Notes: generated from the letters alone by a model not told the origin. Positions 1 to 8,265 are shown, counted from the stretch's first letter. The stretch: 13,457 nucleotides of DNA from Clostridia bacterium (GCA_007133365.1 SLMV01000194.1:1-13457), one strand, 5' to 3'. Made by a program: numbers and translations.

Positions 1-1599
1 ACGACAGTTGACGAAATGGCTTTGGCCGAAACTTTCGAAGCGTGGTGGTTGACCGTGATTAATCCGGTGGGCGTTTAACACGATATCCGACACCTCCTCT
101 TGTCGGAAGATCTTGGTCAAGCGCACCACGGGGACGCGGGTGGAGGAAACCAAATCACCCAACACGCGTCCCGGACCAACCGACGGCAGCTGATCGGCAT
201 CGCCAACAAAAATCACGCGCATGGCATCAGGAACGGCTTCGAGTAAATGCCGGGCCAATTGGATGTCCACCATCGAGGTTTCGTCCACAATCAGAACATC
301 GCCTTCAAGCGGTTCGTTCGCATCGTGGCGAAATACCGGACGTCCCTCCACAAATCCATAACCGAGCAACCGATGGATCGTTTGGGCCGGACGTTCGGCA
401 ACCTCGCCCAACTTTCTGGCCGCCCGACCCGTTGGGGCGGCGAGGAGGACTTCGAGCCCCCCTCCTAAACTTTCGGCTGCCTCGAGAATCCCGCGAATAA
501 TGGTGGTTTTACCCGTACCAGGCCCTCCGGTGATAACCAGGACACCCGATCGAAATGCTTGTGCGACCGCTTCTTTTTGTTCGTCCGCATAGGTTAGGCC
601 GAGCTGTTGTTGAATCTGTCGGACTGCCGCGTCGATGGCCTGAGGCGGTGGCGCGGTCACCACCCCCGCATCTTGGATCTGGATTAGGCGTTGGGCGACT
701 CGTTGTTCATCATCAAAGTAATTGGGAAGATAAATGGCATCCCCTTCACTGTGGACCAATCCCAGGGTATCGGCCATGAGAAGCGCCCCTTTAATGTCCT
801 CCGGAGTGGGCAGCTGATCATTGATACCCGTTGGTTGATCGGTTCCCAGCAATCTATTGACATACGACAATACCTGTTCGCGGGGCAAGAACGTATGCCC
901 CTGGCTATCGGCAGCGCGTTGCAGCACATAAACGATGGCAGCGCGCAGCCGTTTTGGAGAACGGGGATCAATCCCGGCAGCAGATGCGATCTCATCCGCC
1001 CTTTTAAAACCGATACCGAAGATATCTCGGGTTAACCGATACGGGTCCTCCCGGATCACCGCAACGGTGTCATCACCGTATTCTTGATAAAGCCGGACCG
1101 CCATGTTGGCGCTCAATCCCAAACCGGTAAGGTGGGTCACCACGTCCTGAAGTGCACGGTGTTTCCGAAAAGAGCAAACCAACTGCTCCTTTTTCTTTTG
1201 CGCAATGCCGGGAACCTCGAGAAGCCGCTCCGGTTGCTGATTGATAATGGAGAAGGTCTCATCACCAAATCGTTCCACAATGCGCTGCGCCATTTTCGGT
1301 CCGATCCCTCTGATAAGACCACTCGAAAGATAGGCGATCATGCCTCGTCGGGTCTGAGGAGGTGCGGGATAATAGCTTTCGGCCCGAAACTGTTCTCCGT
1401 AGCGCGGATGAACATCCCATTGCCCATGAAACTTATATTCAAGTCCTTCCTGAACCTCATGAAACTCGCCAACCACCGTCGCGTTGCCTTCGTCGGTTTC
1501 CACCGATAATACCTTCCACAGGGATTCCGGGGTCGAATAGCGAATCGCAAGGACACGGGCTGAGAGCATTTCGCGTTTTGCCTGCTTACCTCGCTTCAT
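1..1599 (-). CDS. recD2: RecD2-type ATP-dependent DNA helicase, C-terminus cut by window edge
   Basis: A superfamily 1B 5'-3' DNA helicase of the RecD2 type, which acts alone in DNA repair rather than in RecBCD. I translated the frame by hand from an ATG at 1599 down to base 1 (533 codons) and saw no stop. The first 250 or so residues hold helix-hairpin-helix segments (SGLIRGIGPKMAQRI, LLEVPGIAQKKKEQL, DIFGIGFKRADEIA) typical of RecD2. Walker A GGPGTGKTT falls near residue 357, followed by APTGRAARKL, TIHRLLG, Walker B VLIVDETSM near 437, motif III VGDADQLPSVGPG near 465 and TKIFRQ. Full-length RecD2 is usually 700-800 residues, so roughly the last 200-250, with motifs IV-VI, lie outside. The start is supported by AAGGGTG six or seven bases upstream. 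It is divergent from the transporter gene at 1746. Confidence 0.93.
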   Translation of the reverse strand, partial: MKRGKQAKREMLSARVLAIRYSTPESLWKVLSVETDEGNATVVGEFHEVQEGLEYKFHGQWDVHPRYGEQFRAESYYPAPPQTRRGMIAYLSSGLIRGIGPKMAQRIVERFGDETFSIINQQPERLLEVPGIAQKKKEQLVCSFRKHRALQDVVTHLTGLGLSANMAVRLYQEYGDDTVAVIREDPYRLTRDIFGIGFKRADEIASAAGIDPRSPKRLRAAIVYVLQRAADSQGHTFLPREQVLSYVNRLLGTDQPTGINDQLPTPEDIKGALLMADTLGLVHSEGDAIYLPNYFDDEQRVAQRLIQIQDAGVVTAPPPQAIDAAVRQIQQQLGLTYADEQKEAVAQAFRSGVLVITGGPGTGKTTIIRGILEAAESLGGGLEVLLAAPTGRAARKLGEVAERPAQTIHRLLGYGFVEGRPVFRHDANEPLEGDVLIVDETSMVDIQLARHLLEAVPDAMRVIFVGDADQLPSVGPGRVLGDLVSSTRVPVVRLTKIFRQEEVSDIVLNAHRINHGQPPRFESFGQSHFVNCR

Positions 1600-1745
1600 T
1601 TTGTCACCCTTAGTTTGGGGCTAGTATACTGCGTGCCTTAAACATGCTACGCTACATTCACACTTTCACCGTTTCCATGATAGCATTAGCAAGGAAAACA
1701 GGGTAGGGTTCTTACCTGAACCGACAATCGGGAGCGATCAATGAC

Positions 1746-3002
1746 TTGGAACTCATTGGCATTGTGGCGGCCTTTGCCGTCTTAATCATTCTCATCAATC
1801 GCAAGATACCGCTTAGTATCGCAATGCTTGCGGCATCCCTTATTGTATTTCTTGCAACCGGCGATGGCATTCGCGCCATTGGAACGACCACGTGGGGAGC
1901 CATCATTGATTCCGATACCGTTGACCTTGCCTTAATCGTCGGAGCCATCACGGCACTGGCTTATATCATGAACCGCTTCCAATTCTTCGATGCCATGGTC
2001 ACATCCCTCAGTAAATTGCTCCGTAATGATCGGCTGACGCTCGTGATCATACCCGGCTTGGTCGGCTGCATGCCCATGGTGGGAGGTGCCATTGTCTCCG
2101 CCCCGATGGTGGACAAGCTCGGGCAACGACTTGAACTTCCGCGAGAGAACCGCTCGGCGGCCAATCTCATTTTCCGGCACAGTTGGTATTTCGTATTCCC
2201 TTTTATGCCCACGTTCATCTTGGCCAGTCGAATTGCCCGGATTGAAGTCCTAGACCTCGTTGGCATCATGTGGCCCCTGACGGCGATCATGATTTTAAGC
2301 GGGTATTTCTTCTTGTTCTCGCGGGTGCCATTACCCCTCTCCGCCGCTCAAACCCACGCGCCACCCAAATCCGGCGATACCTGGCATCATTTTAAAGCGT
2401 TTGTCCTCCACGCACTCCCATTGATCACCGGACTGACCTTATTTATCGGGTTCAATGTCCATTTGGCCCTCTCGCTGTTCATTGGCATCATCATCGCCTT
2501 GATCTATGTTCGTATCAGTGACGCATCGGCAGCCATTGACCTCAAATTCCTCACCGAGATGATCACCCACGGCATCGATTATCATCTCGTCGCAACGATG
2601 GTGGCGATCATGATTTTCCGGGCTGCTGTTGGGGAAACGTTAGCATTTCAGAATTTGATGTCCGGTATGCTTGATCTGGGCATTCCGCTTTATCTAATCG
2701 CAGCGGCACTGGCTATCCTCATCGGGTACGTTTCGGCCTCGCATTCGAGCACGCTGGCGGTTCTACTTCCGGTTATCGTCCCGATTGTCAGCGCAGCGGG
2801 CGGCAACATCTTGCTTTACGTTGCCCTCATCTACTCCCTTGCCTTCCTTTCCTACCTCATCTCACCCGTTCACCTCTGTCAGATCTTGAGCAACCACTAT
2901 TTCGATGTCTCCCTCGGTCAAGTCTACCGAACTTACATTCCCGTCATTTTCACCGTCACCCTCGCAACCTTTGCCCTACTGGCCGTCCACGGCCTCTTCT
3001 AA
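1746..3002 (+). CDS. DUF401 family integral membrane protein, predicted transporter
   Basis: A 418-residue polytopic membrane protein with about ten hydrophobic segments, starting at ELIGIVAAFAVLIILINR. It resembles the DUF401 (TIGR00529/AF0261-like) family within the ion-transporter superfamily, whose substrate is unknown. Features seen include an early IPLSIAMLAASLIVFLATG segment, GLVGCMPMVGGAIVSAPMVD at about residues 104-123, a conserved-looking FRHSWYFVFPFMPT stretch, and SASHSSTLAVLLPVIVPI near the C-terminal half. These glycine/serine-rich re-entrant-like loops are common in this superfamily. The start is TTG at 1746: the frame is closed by TGA at 1716 and has no other start codon in between, and GGGAG lies 11 bases upstream. 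The ATG at 1741 is out of frame. The last 27 bases overlap the convergent ComEA gene. The family call is from motif memory; the function is unassigned. Confidence 0.85.
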   Translation: MELIGIVAAFAVLIILINRKIPLSIAMLAASLIVFLATGDGIRAIGTTTWGAIIDSDTVDLALIVGAITALAYIMNRFQFFDAMVTSLSKLLRNDRLTLVIIPGLVGCMPMVGGAIVSAPMVDKLGQRLELPRENRSAANLIFRHSWYFVFPFMPTFILASRIARIEVLDLVGIMWPLTAIMILSGYFFLFSRVPLPLSAAQTHAPPKSGDTWHHFKAFVLHALPLITGLTLFIGFNVHLALSLFIGIIIALIYVRISDASAAIDLKFLTEMITHGIDYHLVATMVAIMIFRAAVGETLAFQNLMSGMLDLGIPLYLIAAALAILIGYVSASHSSTLAVLLPVIVPIVSAAGGNILLYVALIYSLAFLSYLISPVHLCQILSNHYFDVSLGQVYRTYIPVIFTVTLATFALLAVHGLF

Positions 3003-3590
3003 AATGATTTGGTCTGCCATCTCCTCCAAGGTGACGGGACCAATGCCTTTGACATCGAGCAATTCCTCGATAAATTCAAAGCCCCCCAACTGATCCCGGT
3101 AATCGACGATTCGCATCGCCAGGACGGGGCCCACTCCGTTGATTGCTTGGAGTTCCTCTGCGGAAGCATCGTTGATAGGGATCCTATTTTCTTGGATAGG
3201 TTCCGGTTGATGGGTCGCTTCTTTACCTGTTGGCAAAGGCCGAGGAATATCGAAATGGTCACCGTCTTTGACTTCAACCGCTTGATTATAATCGGAGGGC
3301 AATGGCGCTTCTTTGACGCCACCGGCAAACGCCAACACGTCAAACAGTCGCGTCCCGGGCGAGACTCGATAGGCGCCAGGCTGTTGAATATTGCCCCCAA
3401 CTGTCACCCATACACCATCGGGATCCACCTGGTAGACGGCCCGATCCGGCTCTTGATGAGTCCTTTCATCATCCGATGTCGGGATGGACGCAGCCCAGGG
3501 TTCTGAAATCAAGCGAGTCGCAAGACTGATAAGAAGTACGGCAAGCAATACCGCAATGAGTTGTGCTTGGCGATCGGGTAATTTCCACAT
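2976..3590 (-). CDS. comEA: ComEA family DNA-binding competence protein (SLBB + helix-hairpin-helix)
   Basis: Membrane-anchored dsDNA receptor of natural transformation; the C-terminal HhH domain binds incoming DNA outside the membrane. The 204-residue product begins MWKLPDRQ, followed by one hydrophobic anchor (LIAVLLAVLLISLAT). A SLBB domain comes next (VWVTVGGNIQQPGAYRVSPG, then LAFAGGV and VKDGDHFDIPRP), and then tandem HhH motifs: INDASAEELQAINGVGPVLA and LLDVKGIGPVTLEEMADQI. This is the standard ComEA order. The ATG at 3590 is chosen; an upstream in-frame TTG at 3641 would add 17 residues, and neither has a strong ribosome binding site. The gene follows the M20 gene by 74 bases (23 if the TTG is used), so the two are probably one transcript. 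The usual neighbour comEC is not adjacent. The 3' end overlaps the DUF401 gene by 27 bases on the opposite strand. Confidence 0.92.
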   Translation of the reverse strand: MWKLPDRQAQLIAVLLAVLLISLATRLISEPWAASIPTSDDERTHQEPDRAVYQVDPDGVWVTVGGNIQQPGAYRVSPGTRLFDVLAFAGGVKEAPLPSDYNQAVEVKDGDHFDIPRPLPTGKEATHQPEPIQENRIPINDASAEELQAINGVGPVLAMRIVDYRDQLGGFEFIEELLDVKGIGPVTLEEMADQIILEEAVDGQ

Positions 3591-3664
3591 ATTCCCAGAC
3601 TTCGCCCTTGCCGCTCCGAATTCCTTCTGGGCCCTTGTCAATATTTTCCGTTAGATCTTAATGC

Positions 3665-5095
3665 TCACCTAAACTGGTCAAAGGCCGGCTTTTGATCCTT
3701 GGGCATGGCCGACCGATACAGCCGCCCCTCTGTGCGACACGCAAACTCTTCTCCCACGCGACGTCGAAGATTGGGGGCTTGGAGGAGCCTGTATCCGGCT
3801 TGCGCGAGCACTTTAGCCGCAGCGATCATTCCCTCCCTTCCCACGTTTGCGCCCGCCTGGGCAACGAATTGCCAGGAATGCCCCGGTGTCCCCAAGGCAT
3901 TACAGGCCATCGTGAACTGTGCCGTCGGGCAGCACCAACTGACATCCCCGACATCGGTCGAACCCCGCGGTTCGAGTGGGGATGCCGGGGCGTCCAACAG
4001 GATGTCATTTAGAATTTTTGGTTCCAGGATTTTTCGCTGACGTTGGGTTAAATTTTGGCCCAGTAAGAAACTCTCTTTCCGACCGGGCTCGAAGGTTTGC
4101 GAAATCGCCTCGGCGAATTGATGCGACGCTTTTGAAAAGTCGGGAGGCCCTACTTGCTCCATTGCCTCCGACAACACGTGTTCGAGGGTACGGTTCGGCA
4201 ACAAATTCCAAATGGCCTTTAGCAGTTGAACCTGGTATTTTGTTCCCGTCATAATGGCCGCCCCACGGGCACAATCCAGCACCCGCTGATAGAGGGAATC
4301 CACTTCGTCACGTTGGGGCGCTCGGACCAAGTACCAAACCTTGGCATAATCCGGCACCACGTTGGGCTGACGTCCACCGTCCGTTATGACGTAATGAATT
4401 CGGGCGAGGGACGACATGTGCTCTCGCATAAACTCCACGCCCATGTTCATAAGTTGAACGGCATCAAGACCGCTACGACCATTATGCGGATCACCCGCCG
4501 CATGTGCCGCTTGTCCGAAGAACTCAATATTCATAGCGTTATTGGCAAGTGATGAACTCCTCCTGACTCGATTGACGGCACCGGGATGCCAGGTCAAGCA
4601 AGCATCACAATCATCAAATAGGCCTTCCCGTGCCATAAAGGCCTTTCCACTTAAGTTTTCTTCGGCCGGACATCCATAAAAGCGGATCGTTCCCGTCATG
4701 CCCTCTTCTATCATCTGTTGTTTTAATCCCAAAACCGCTCCTAGAATCGCCGTCCCTAGTAAATTGTGACCACAGCCATGGCCGTTATCGGTTCCGGGTC
4801 GTTCTTTTCGATAGGGAACGGCTTCTTGTGACAGTCCGGAAAGCGCATCGTACTCGGCCAAAAAGCCAATCACGGGCTCACCATCGCCCCAGGTCGCCAA
4901 AAATGACGTTGGCAAATCAGCCAATCCCCTTTGAACGTCAAATCCTTCGTTTTCGAGCGCATCGGCCAGATACCGAGCCGAGTGATGCTCTTTGAGCGCC
5001 ACTTCCGCATAATCCCAAAGTTGATCCGAGACCTTTTCAAGCATGGCCTTGGAATCTTCAATAAAGTTTAGGGCCGTTTCCGCTCTTTGATTCAA
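3665..5095 (-). CDS. M20 family amidohydrolase, AbgB-like (p-aminobenzoyl-glutamate hydrolase subunit B type)
   Basis: A cytoplasmic M20-clan metallo-amidohydrolase that cleaves an N-acyl or amide bond of an amino-acid conjugate. Its length (476 residues) and motifs fit the AbgB branch better than the shorter hippurate hydrolases. Seen in order: VIGFLAEYDALSGLSQE, the metal-binding DNGHGCGHNLLG, YGCPAEENLSGKAFM with the catalytic Glu pair, LTWHPG, the dimerisation-domain region FFGQAAHAAGDPHNGRSG, and GGRQPNVVPDYAKVWYLVRA; then DVGDVSW and TPGHSWQF near the C-terminus. I place the start at TTG 5095, since GGAGGT sits six bases upstream. The frame can be extended to TTG 5116, but that would put the ribosome binding site inside the gene. 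No abgA-like partner is present, so the substrate is open. It is probably co-transcribed with comEA. Confidence 0.88.
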   Translation of the reverse strand: MNQRAETALNFIEDSKAMLEKVSDQLWDYAEVALKEHHSARYLADALENEGFDVQRGLADLPTSFLATWGDGEPVIGFLAEYDALSGLSQEAVPYRKERPGTDNGHGCGHNLLGTAILGAVLGLKQQMIEEGMTGTIRFYGCPAEENLSGKAFMAREGLFDDCDACLTWHPGAVNRVRRSSSLANNAMNIEFFGQAAHAAGDPHNGRSGLDAVQLMNMGVEFMREHMSSLARIHYVITDGGRQPNVVPDYAKVWYLVRAPQRDEVDSLYQRVLDCARGAAIMTGTKYQVQLLKAIWNLLPNRTLEHVLSEAMEQVGPPDFSKASHQFAEAISQTFEPGRKESFLLGQNLTQRQRKILEPKILNDILLDAPASPLEPRGSTDVGDVSWCCPTAQFTMACNALGTPGHSWQFVAQAGANVGREGMIAAAKVLAQAGYRLLQAPNLRRRVGEEFACRTEGRLYRSAMPKDQKPAFDQFR

Positions 5096-5178
5096 ATTCC
5101 CACCTCCCAATGGCAAGTTCCGTTCGTTATACCCTCTCCCCTATATCCTCCTTACCACGTTCGAGAATCTCTTCCTGC

Positions 5179-5240
5179 ACGAGCAGCCCGCAACCAGAGG
5201 GCGTTTGCTCGTCTTTAGGACACAACATTCTGCTCCACAA
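5179..5240 (-). promoter_or_regulatory. Possible promoter and leader hairpin ahead of the M20 gene
   Basis: Read on the minus strand, TTGTGG (5240-5235) and TAAAGA (5217-5212) are 17 bases apart, a moderate match to a housekeeping sigma promoter. Immediately downstream an inverted repeat, ACGAGCA-GCCC (5179-5189) with GGGC (5199-5202) and TGCTCGT (5206-5212), could form an 11-bp interrupted stem. It would lie in the leader about 85 bases before the M20 start, partly overlapping the -10 box. It could instead be the 3' hairpin of the upstream gene, but no T-run follows. The sequence match is seen directly; the promoter role is inference. Confidence 0.3.
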
Positions 5241-5310
5241 ATCGCAGCACAACACCTTTGATAGTTTGTTAAGATCACGGATATGAGGGGAAAGGGAGGG
5301 TTCTTTCGAT

Positions 5311-5347
5311 CGGCGGCTGAGCCTTTGGTGATTGTACTCAGCCGCCG
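5311..5347 (-). terminator. Strong stem-loop just after the 105-residue gene, terminator-like but lacking a T tract
   Basis: A perfect 11-bp inverted repeat, CGGCGGCTGAG (5311-5321) and CTCAGCCGCCG (5337-5347), with a 15-base loop, starts six bases past the stop codon of the small gene at 5354. The stem is very GC-rich, so it probably ends or protects that mRNA. The minus-strand sequence after it, ATCGAAAGAA, has no U-run, so a classic intrinsic terminator is not shown. Confidence 0.5.
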
Positions 5348-5353
5348 GTAATG

Positions 5354-5671
5354 TTACTTCTTCGAATAAAGCTGGGAAATGATTTCGTAACAGCGTTTGC
5401 CATCTTCTTTTGCGATTGGACCGATGCGGATGGCATTTTTGACCGCACTTCTGAGTACAATCTCGTCGGCCTCGTCCCCTTCGGAATAGTCAATATGGTT
5501 GATCTCATGGTAACCTAGTTGGGTTCGACGTGTCCCCAGTCGGGTCTTTTCAAAGAGCGTCACAGCGTCTTGACCGATCGTCACCTGGTCCTCACCGTCT
5601 AAAATGGAAAAACTCTGGGGCAATTCAGGCTGAGTGGCGTCGCTACCGGATCCCACCACGGACTGATTCAT
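5354..5671 (-). CDS. Hypothetical 105-residue protein
   Basis: I do not recognise this family. The start at ATG 5671 is well supported by GAGGGGGAA about three to eleven bases upstream; the frame stays open 44 codons further, but that extension has no ribosome binding site. The product begins with a flexible, Ser/Gly/Gln-rich segment (MNQSVVGSGSDATQPELPQS). A compact region then looks like alternating beta strands (FSILDGEDQVTIGQDAVTLF, RTQLGYHEINHIDYSEGDE, EIVLRSAVKNAIRIGPI), and a terminal helix follows (GKRCYEIISQLYSKK). Beta strands then one C-terminal helix suggest a PH-like fold such as bacterial PH-domain proteins, but this is a guess from pattern only. There is no signal peptide or membrane segment. 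It sits between the protease gene and the M20 gene on the same strand, with a strong hairpin after its stop. Confidence 0.7.
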   Translation of the reverse strand: MNQSVVGSGSDATQPELPQSFSILDGEDQVTIGQDAVTLFEKTRLGTRRTQLGYHEINHIDYSEGDEADEIVLRSAVKNAIRIGPIAKEDGKRCYEIISQLYSKK

Positions 5672-5990
5672 GGTTCCCCCTCTCGACTTCAACCACTTGT
5701 ATCGTTTGAGTCCACTCCTCGGGTGTTTGGGGCTATCAACTCGGATGGGCAATGGGTCGATCAGCCAAATGAACCAAAATCGCATGAAGATTTGGGCCTG
5801 CACATTAAGCCGGTAAAGAAAAGATTATCCCCCTATATGATTAGCTTTCTTCGACAGTTTGTCACCCATTTCCTGCCTAAGCGACCACTCTGCGCTATAA
5901 ACACTCGGGCCTTTTGGTATATGAGCGAAGTCGGCTGTGAATCTCGAACGAGTGCCAAAACGATCCCCTCTTAAAAACCACCGCGTCGAC

Positions 5991-6983
5991 TTAAGGTCTC
6001 ACCCGAAACGGTCCCTCATTTGGGACAATCGATCCCTCATCACCCCTCGAATCCGCCAGCGCATCTTCCTCAGCATCAATCGAGCTGGCCACCATCCAAG
6101 GGCCTTCGAACCGCCTCACCTCACCCTTTTGCCAGATAAAGAAATTGACGAGCAATAGAGCAACAAAACCGCCAACTCCGGTCAATCCCACCGTCAAATC
6201 CGTACCCCCGCCCACAACAAATAACGGAAGCGCCCCGATACCATTGATCACACCATGAAAAACCGAGGCGGCAATGACCGATCGTGCCCTCAGGGTCACG
6301 TAACCAATGACCGGTGCCATTAAGATAGTAAACACGACCATCAAAAAGACGCCCGGAATGGGGTTTTGGGGATAATTATGGCCTTGAAGAACCACGGGAA
6401 AATGCCAAAAGCCCCAGACCCCTCCGATAATGAGGGACGACTTCCAAAACCCAAGGGGCATCAATTCTCGAAACAAGAGACCCCGCCAACCCAATTCCTC
6501 ACCAAATGCCGCCACCGCATTGATGGTAACACCGCCGAGTAAGCCCGCAGCCAGCGCAATCCAAAACGGATGGATCGGCATCATCTCATATTGTGCCTCC
6601 AACATTGCGGCCTCCTCTTCCGGATAATATTGCGTGAGCCGTTCCGAAATCACGTCCGGAGCGGTCGAAAAAGTGGTATTCGGTACCAAAAGACTGGCGC
6701 CGATCGCAAGGATTATAATAATCACGGGAAGCACTGCTGCGATTATGAACCAGCGATTTACCCGAAAAGAAATACCTAGCGGGCCTACCACAGGCGCTCG
6801 ATAAATTAGTTTTTGTACCAACAAGGCCGCTAACAACGGAACATACATGTACCCGACCCCGAACAAGAAGGAATCGCCCCAGGTCCCCCCGAGAAACTTA
6901 TAAATGTAAAAACCGCCAAAACTGATGACGTAAGTTAGGGCAATGAAAAGTACAACTTTTTTGAGATTAACCGTCCTTGCCAA
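5991..6983 (-). CDS. CPBP family intramembrane glutamic endopeptidase
   Basis: A 330-residue multi-spanning membrane protein of the CPBP (CAAX protease / bacteriocin-processing, Abi) family. The diagnostic motifs are FGEELGWRGLLFRELMP at about residues 163-179, carrying the catalytic Glu-Glu and Arg, and GGVWGFWHFPVVLQGHNYP about 20 residues later, carrying the catalytic His. A third His in ASVFHGVINGIGALP lies in the last conserved block. Hydrophobic segments fill both ends, and the tail (after about residue 290) is acidic and soluble. The start is TTG 6983, supported by GGAGGG six to seven bases upstream; no ATG precedes it in frame. Family members process prenylated or bacteriocin-like peptides or serve in immunity; the substrate here is unknown. 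About 320 bases separate it from the next gene downstream, with no clear terminator. Confidence 0.9.
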   Translation of the reverse strand: MARTVNLKKVVLFIALTYVISFGGFYIYKFLGGTWGDSFLFGVGYMYVPLLAALLVQKLIYRAPVVGPLGISFRVNRWFIIAAVLPVIIIILAIGASLLVPNTTFSTAPDVISERLTQYYPEEEAAMLEAQYEMMPIHPFWIALAAGLLGGVTINAVAAFGEELGWRGLLFRELMPLGFWKSSLIIGGVWGFWHFPVVLQGHNYPQNPIPGVFLMVVFTILMAPVIGYVTLRARSVIAASVFHGVINGIGALPLFVVGGGTDLTVGLTGVGGFVALLLVNFFIWQKGEVRRFEGPWMVASSIDAEEDALADSRGDEGSIVPNEGPFRVRP

Positions 6984-7050
6984 TCCTGACCCTCCATCCC
7001 TCGTCTCCCTCCTATGGCCATATCATCAATTATTCCATTTCGATAACCGG

Positions 7051-7743
7051 TTAGCGTTTACGGCCGGTGCTCAAGAATCCGGATAGTTCGCCCGCCATGC
7101 TCTGAATAGGCATGGTCTGAAGCCATACGCGCCCCGGCCCCTTAAGAGTGGTCAAAAAGAGACCTTCTCCCCCAACGAACATGTTCTTAAATCCTTTTAC
7201 CCGCTCGATGTCCATCGTCACACTTTCTTGAAAGGCGCCAACAGCGCTGGTTTCCACCCGGATGGTCTCGCCGGGGCCCAAGGTTTTCTCGACACATTCA
7301 CCATCGATTTCGATAAATGCCATCCCCGAACCGGAGAGTTTCTGCAAAATAAAGCCCTCGCCGCCGAAAAACCCGGCACCCAGCCGGCGTTGCAAGACGA
7401 TATCATAATCAACAGTCTCCGTCGCACATAAGAATGACCGGCGCTGGCAAAGCATCGGCCCTTGGTTTAAATCGAGCGGAATAATGGTGCCCGGGAAGGT
7501 ATGGCCAAAAGCTACGGTCGCACCGTCAGAAAGCGCGGAGAAATAGTTCAAGAACATGCCCTCGCCGGAAATGGTTCGCTTTAAAGCACCAAAGACCCCA
7601 CCTCGCATCGCCGTGTCCATCTGAATATTCACATCCATCCACTGCATCGAACCAGTTTGGGCATAGAGCCGCTGGCTTTTCTTTAATACTATCTCGAGCA
7701 TCGGCATCACAGAGCCTAGAATTTGATAATCTAAGTTAGGCAT
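7051..7743 (-). CDS. AIM24 / TIGR00266 family protein
   Basis: A 230-residue soluble protein of the AIM24 family, a beta-rich fold found in bacteria, archaea and mitochondria, with no firmly known biochemical role in bacteria. Seen: MLEIVLKKSQRLYAQTGSMQ near the N-terminus, a typical SMQWMD-type motif, then GGVFGALKRTISGEGMFLNY, the repeated GFFGGEGFILQKLSGSG and MFVGGEGLFLTTLKGPG blocks (duplicated Gly-Glu-Gly loops), and VWLQTMPI near the end, matching the family's usual length and motif order. The ATG at 7743 has AAAGGAG seven bases upstream. It is the last intact backbone gene before the degraded region on its right and is read away from it. It may share a transcript with the protease gene 67 bases downstream. 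Confidence 0.9.
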   Translation of the reverse strand: MPNLDYQILGSVMPMLEIVLKKSQRLYAQTGSMQWMDVNIQMDTAMRGGVFGALKRTISGEGMFLNYFSALSDGATVAFGHTFPGTIIPLDLNQGPMLCQRRSFLCATETVDYDIVLQRRLGAGFFGGEGFILQKLSGSGMAFIEIDGECVEKTLGPGETIRVETSAVGAFQESVTMDIERVKGFKNMFVGGEGLFLTTLKGPGRVWLQTMPIQSMAGELSGFLSTGRKR

Positions 7744-8079
7744 CAGGCAACTCCTTTCACTTTATCAAAGCTCATTTTCCTCGCCCCCCATATGCGGTGC
7801 CAAATTGGGTCGCTGACATCACCCCTTGTAGCCGTAACTCTACCCAAACGAATAGTGTTACTCCCTCTCTTGGAGACGAATTCAACACCGCTTAATCAAA
7901 TCCTTGAACCCGTTATTCAGTTGCTTCAATAAGCCCGGCGTGATAAAAGGTTTAACCGCAAGCCGTCTTCCAAAAATAATCAGATTGACAAACCTCCACC
8001 TATTTCAGTTAAGCCCGGATAAGATTCTTGGTTGGGATATGAGCCCCTATTTTCGAACCACCTAGGTGGCTAAGTTGGG
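7744..8079. other. Gene-free spacer between the backbone and the mobile-element debris
   Basis: No coding frame with recognisable protein similarity was found on either strand here. The first 15 bases carry the ribosome binding site of the AIM24 gene. The 3' part holds a 12-base palindrome and probably the outer end of the IS3-like element. No convincing promoter was identified. Confidence 0.5.
8058..8069. repeat. 12-base perfect palindrome at the edge of the IS3-like remnant
   Basis: CCACCTAGGTGG reads the same on both strands and lies 11 bases beyond the stop codon of the transposase remnant, on its 3' side. It may be part of the outer end of the insertion sequence or a hairpin ending its transcript. 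The palindrome is seen directly; its role is inference. Confidence 0.4.
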
Positions 8080-8265
8080 CTAATTCGCGGCGATGTCCTC
8101 ACTGTGCAACTTTTGTTGAAGATATTGCCATGGTGTCTGGTTGGCGATGGTCGAGTGTCATCTCCGTTTGTTGTAGTAATTCATCTGCTGATCCAGAATC
8201 CCTTCGATTTCCTGTAGATCGTTCGCCTCAGTAATCAGCGAGCGTATCTCTATCTTGATACGGCC
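8080..8265 (-). pseudogene. 3' fragment of an IS3-like transposase (integrase core end), with an internal stop
   Basis: The minus-strand frame ending in TAG at 8080-8082 encodes the last 60 or so residues of a DDE transposase of the IS3/rve type: GRIKIEIRSL, then LQEIEGILDQQMNYYNKRR, a stop codon (TGA at 8158-8160, where Trp or a similar residue is expected), and HSTIANQTPWQYLQQKL. The block N-YYN-RR-HS-TP-Y is typical of the C-terminal end of these proteins, after the last catalytic Glu. Upstream of about 8265 the similarity is lost, so the catalytic DD residues are gone. It is plainly dead. Assignment to IS3 rather than IS481 is uncertain. Confidence 0.65.

Noticed and set aside
691..1509. 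Plus-strand open frames opposite the helicase gene
   Set aside because: They are shadows of the continuous RecD2 frame, which carries all the helicase motifs.
1623..1651. TATACT box as a promoter for the helicase gene (minus strand)
   Set aside because: The -10 match is good, but the hexamer 17 bases upstream (CGTAGC) is nothing like TTGACA, so I did not list it.
3636..3641. TTGACA on the minus strand near the comEA start as a -35 box
   Set aside because: No -10-like hexamer at 16-18 bases; the first codons of the alternative TTG start produce it by chance.
5723..6158. Plus-strand open frames around the protease 3' end and the gap before it
   Set aside because: Arg- and Pro-rich composition, no ribosome binding site, and partly antisense to the protease gene.
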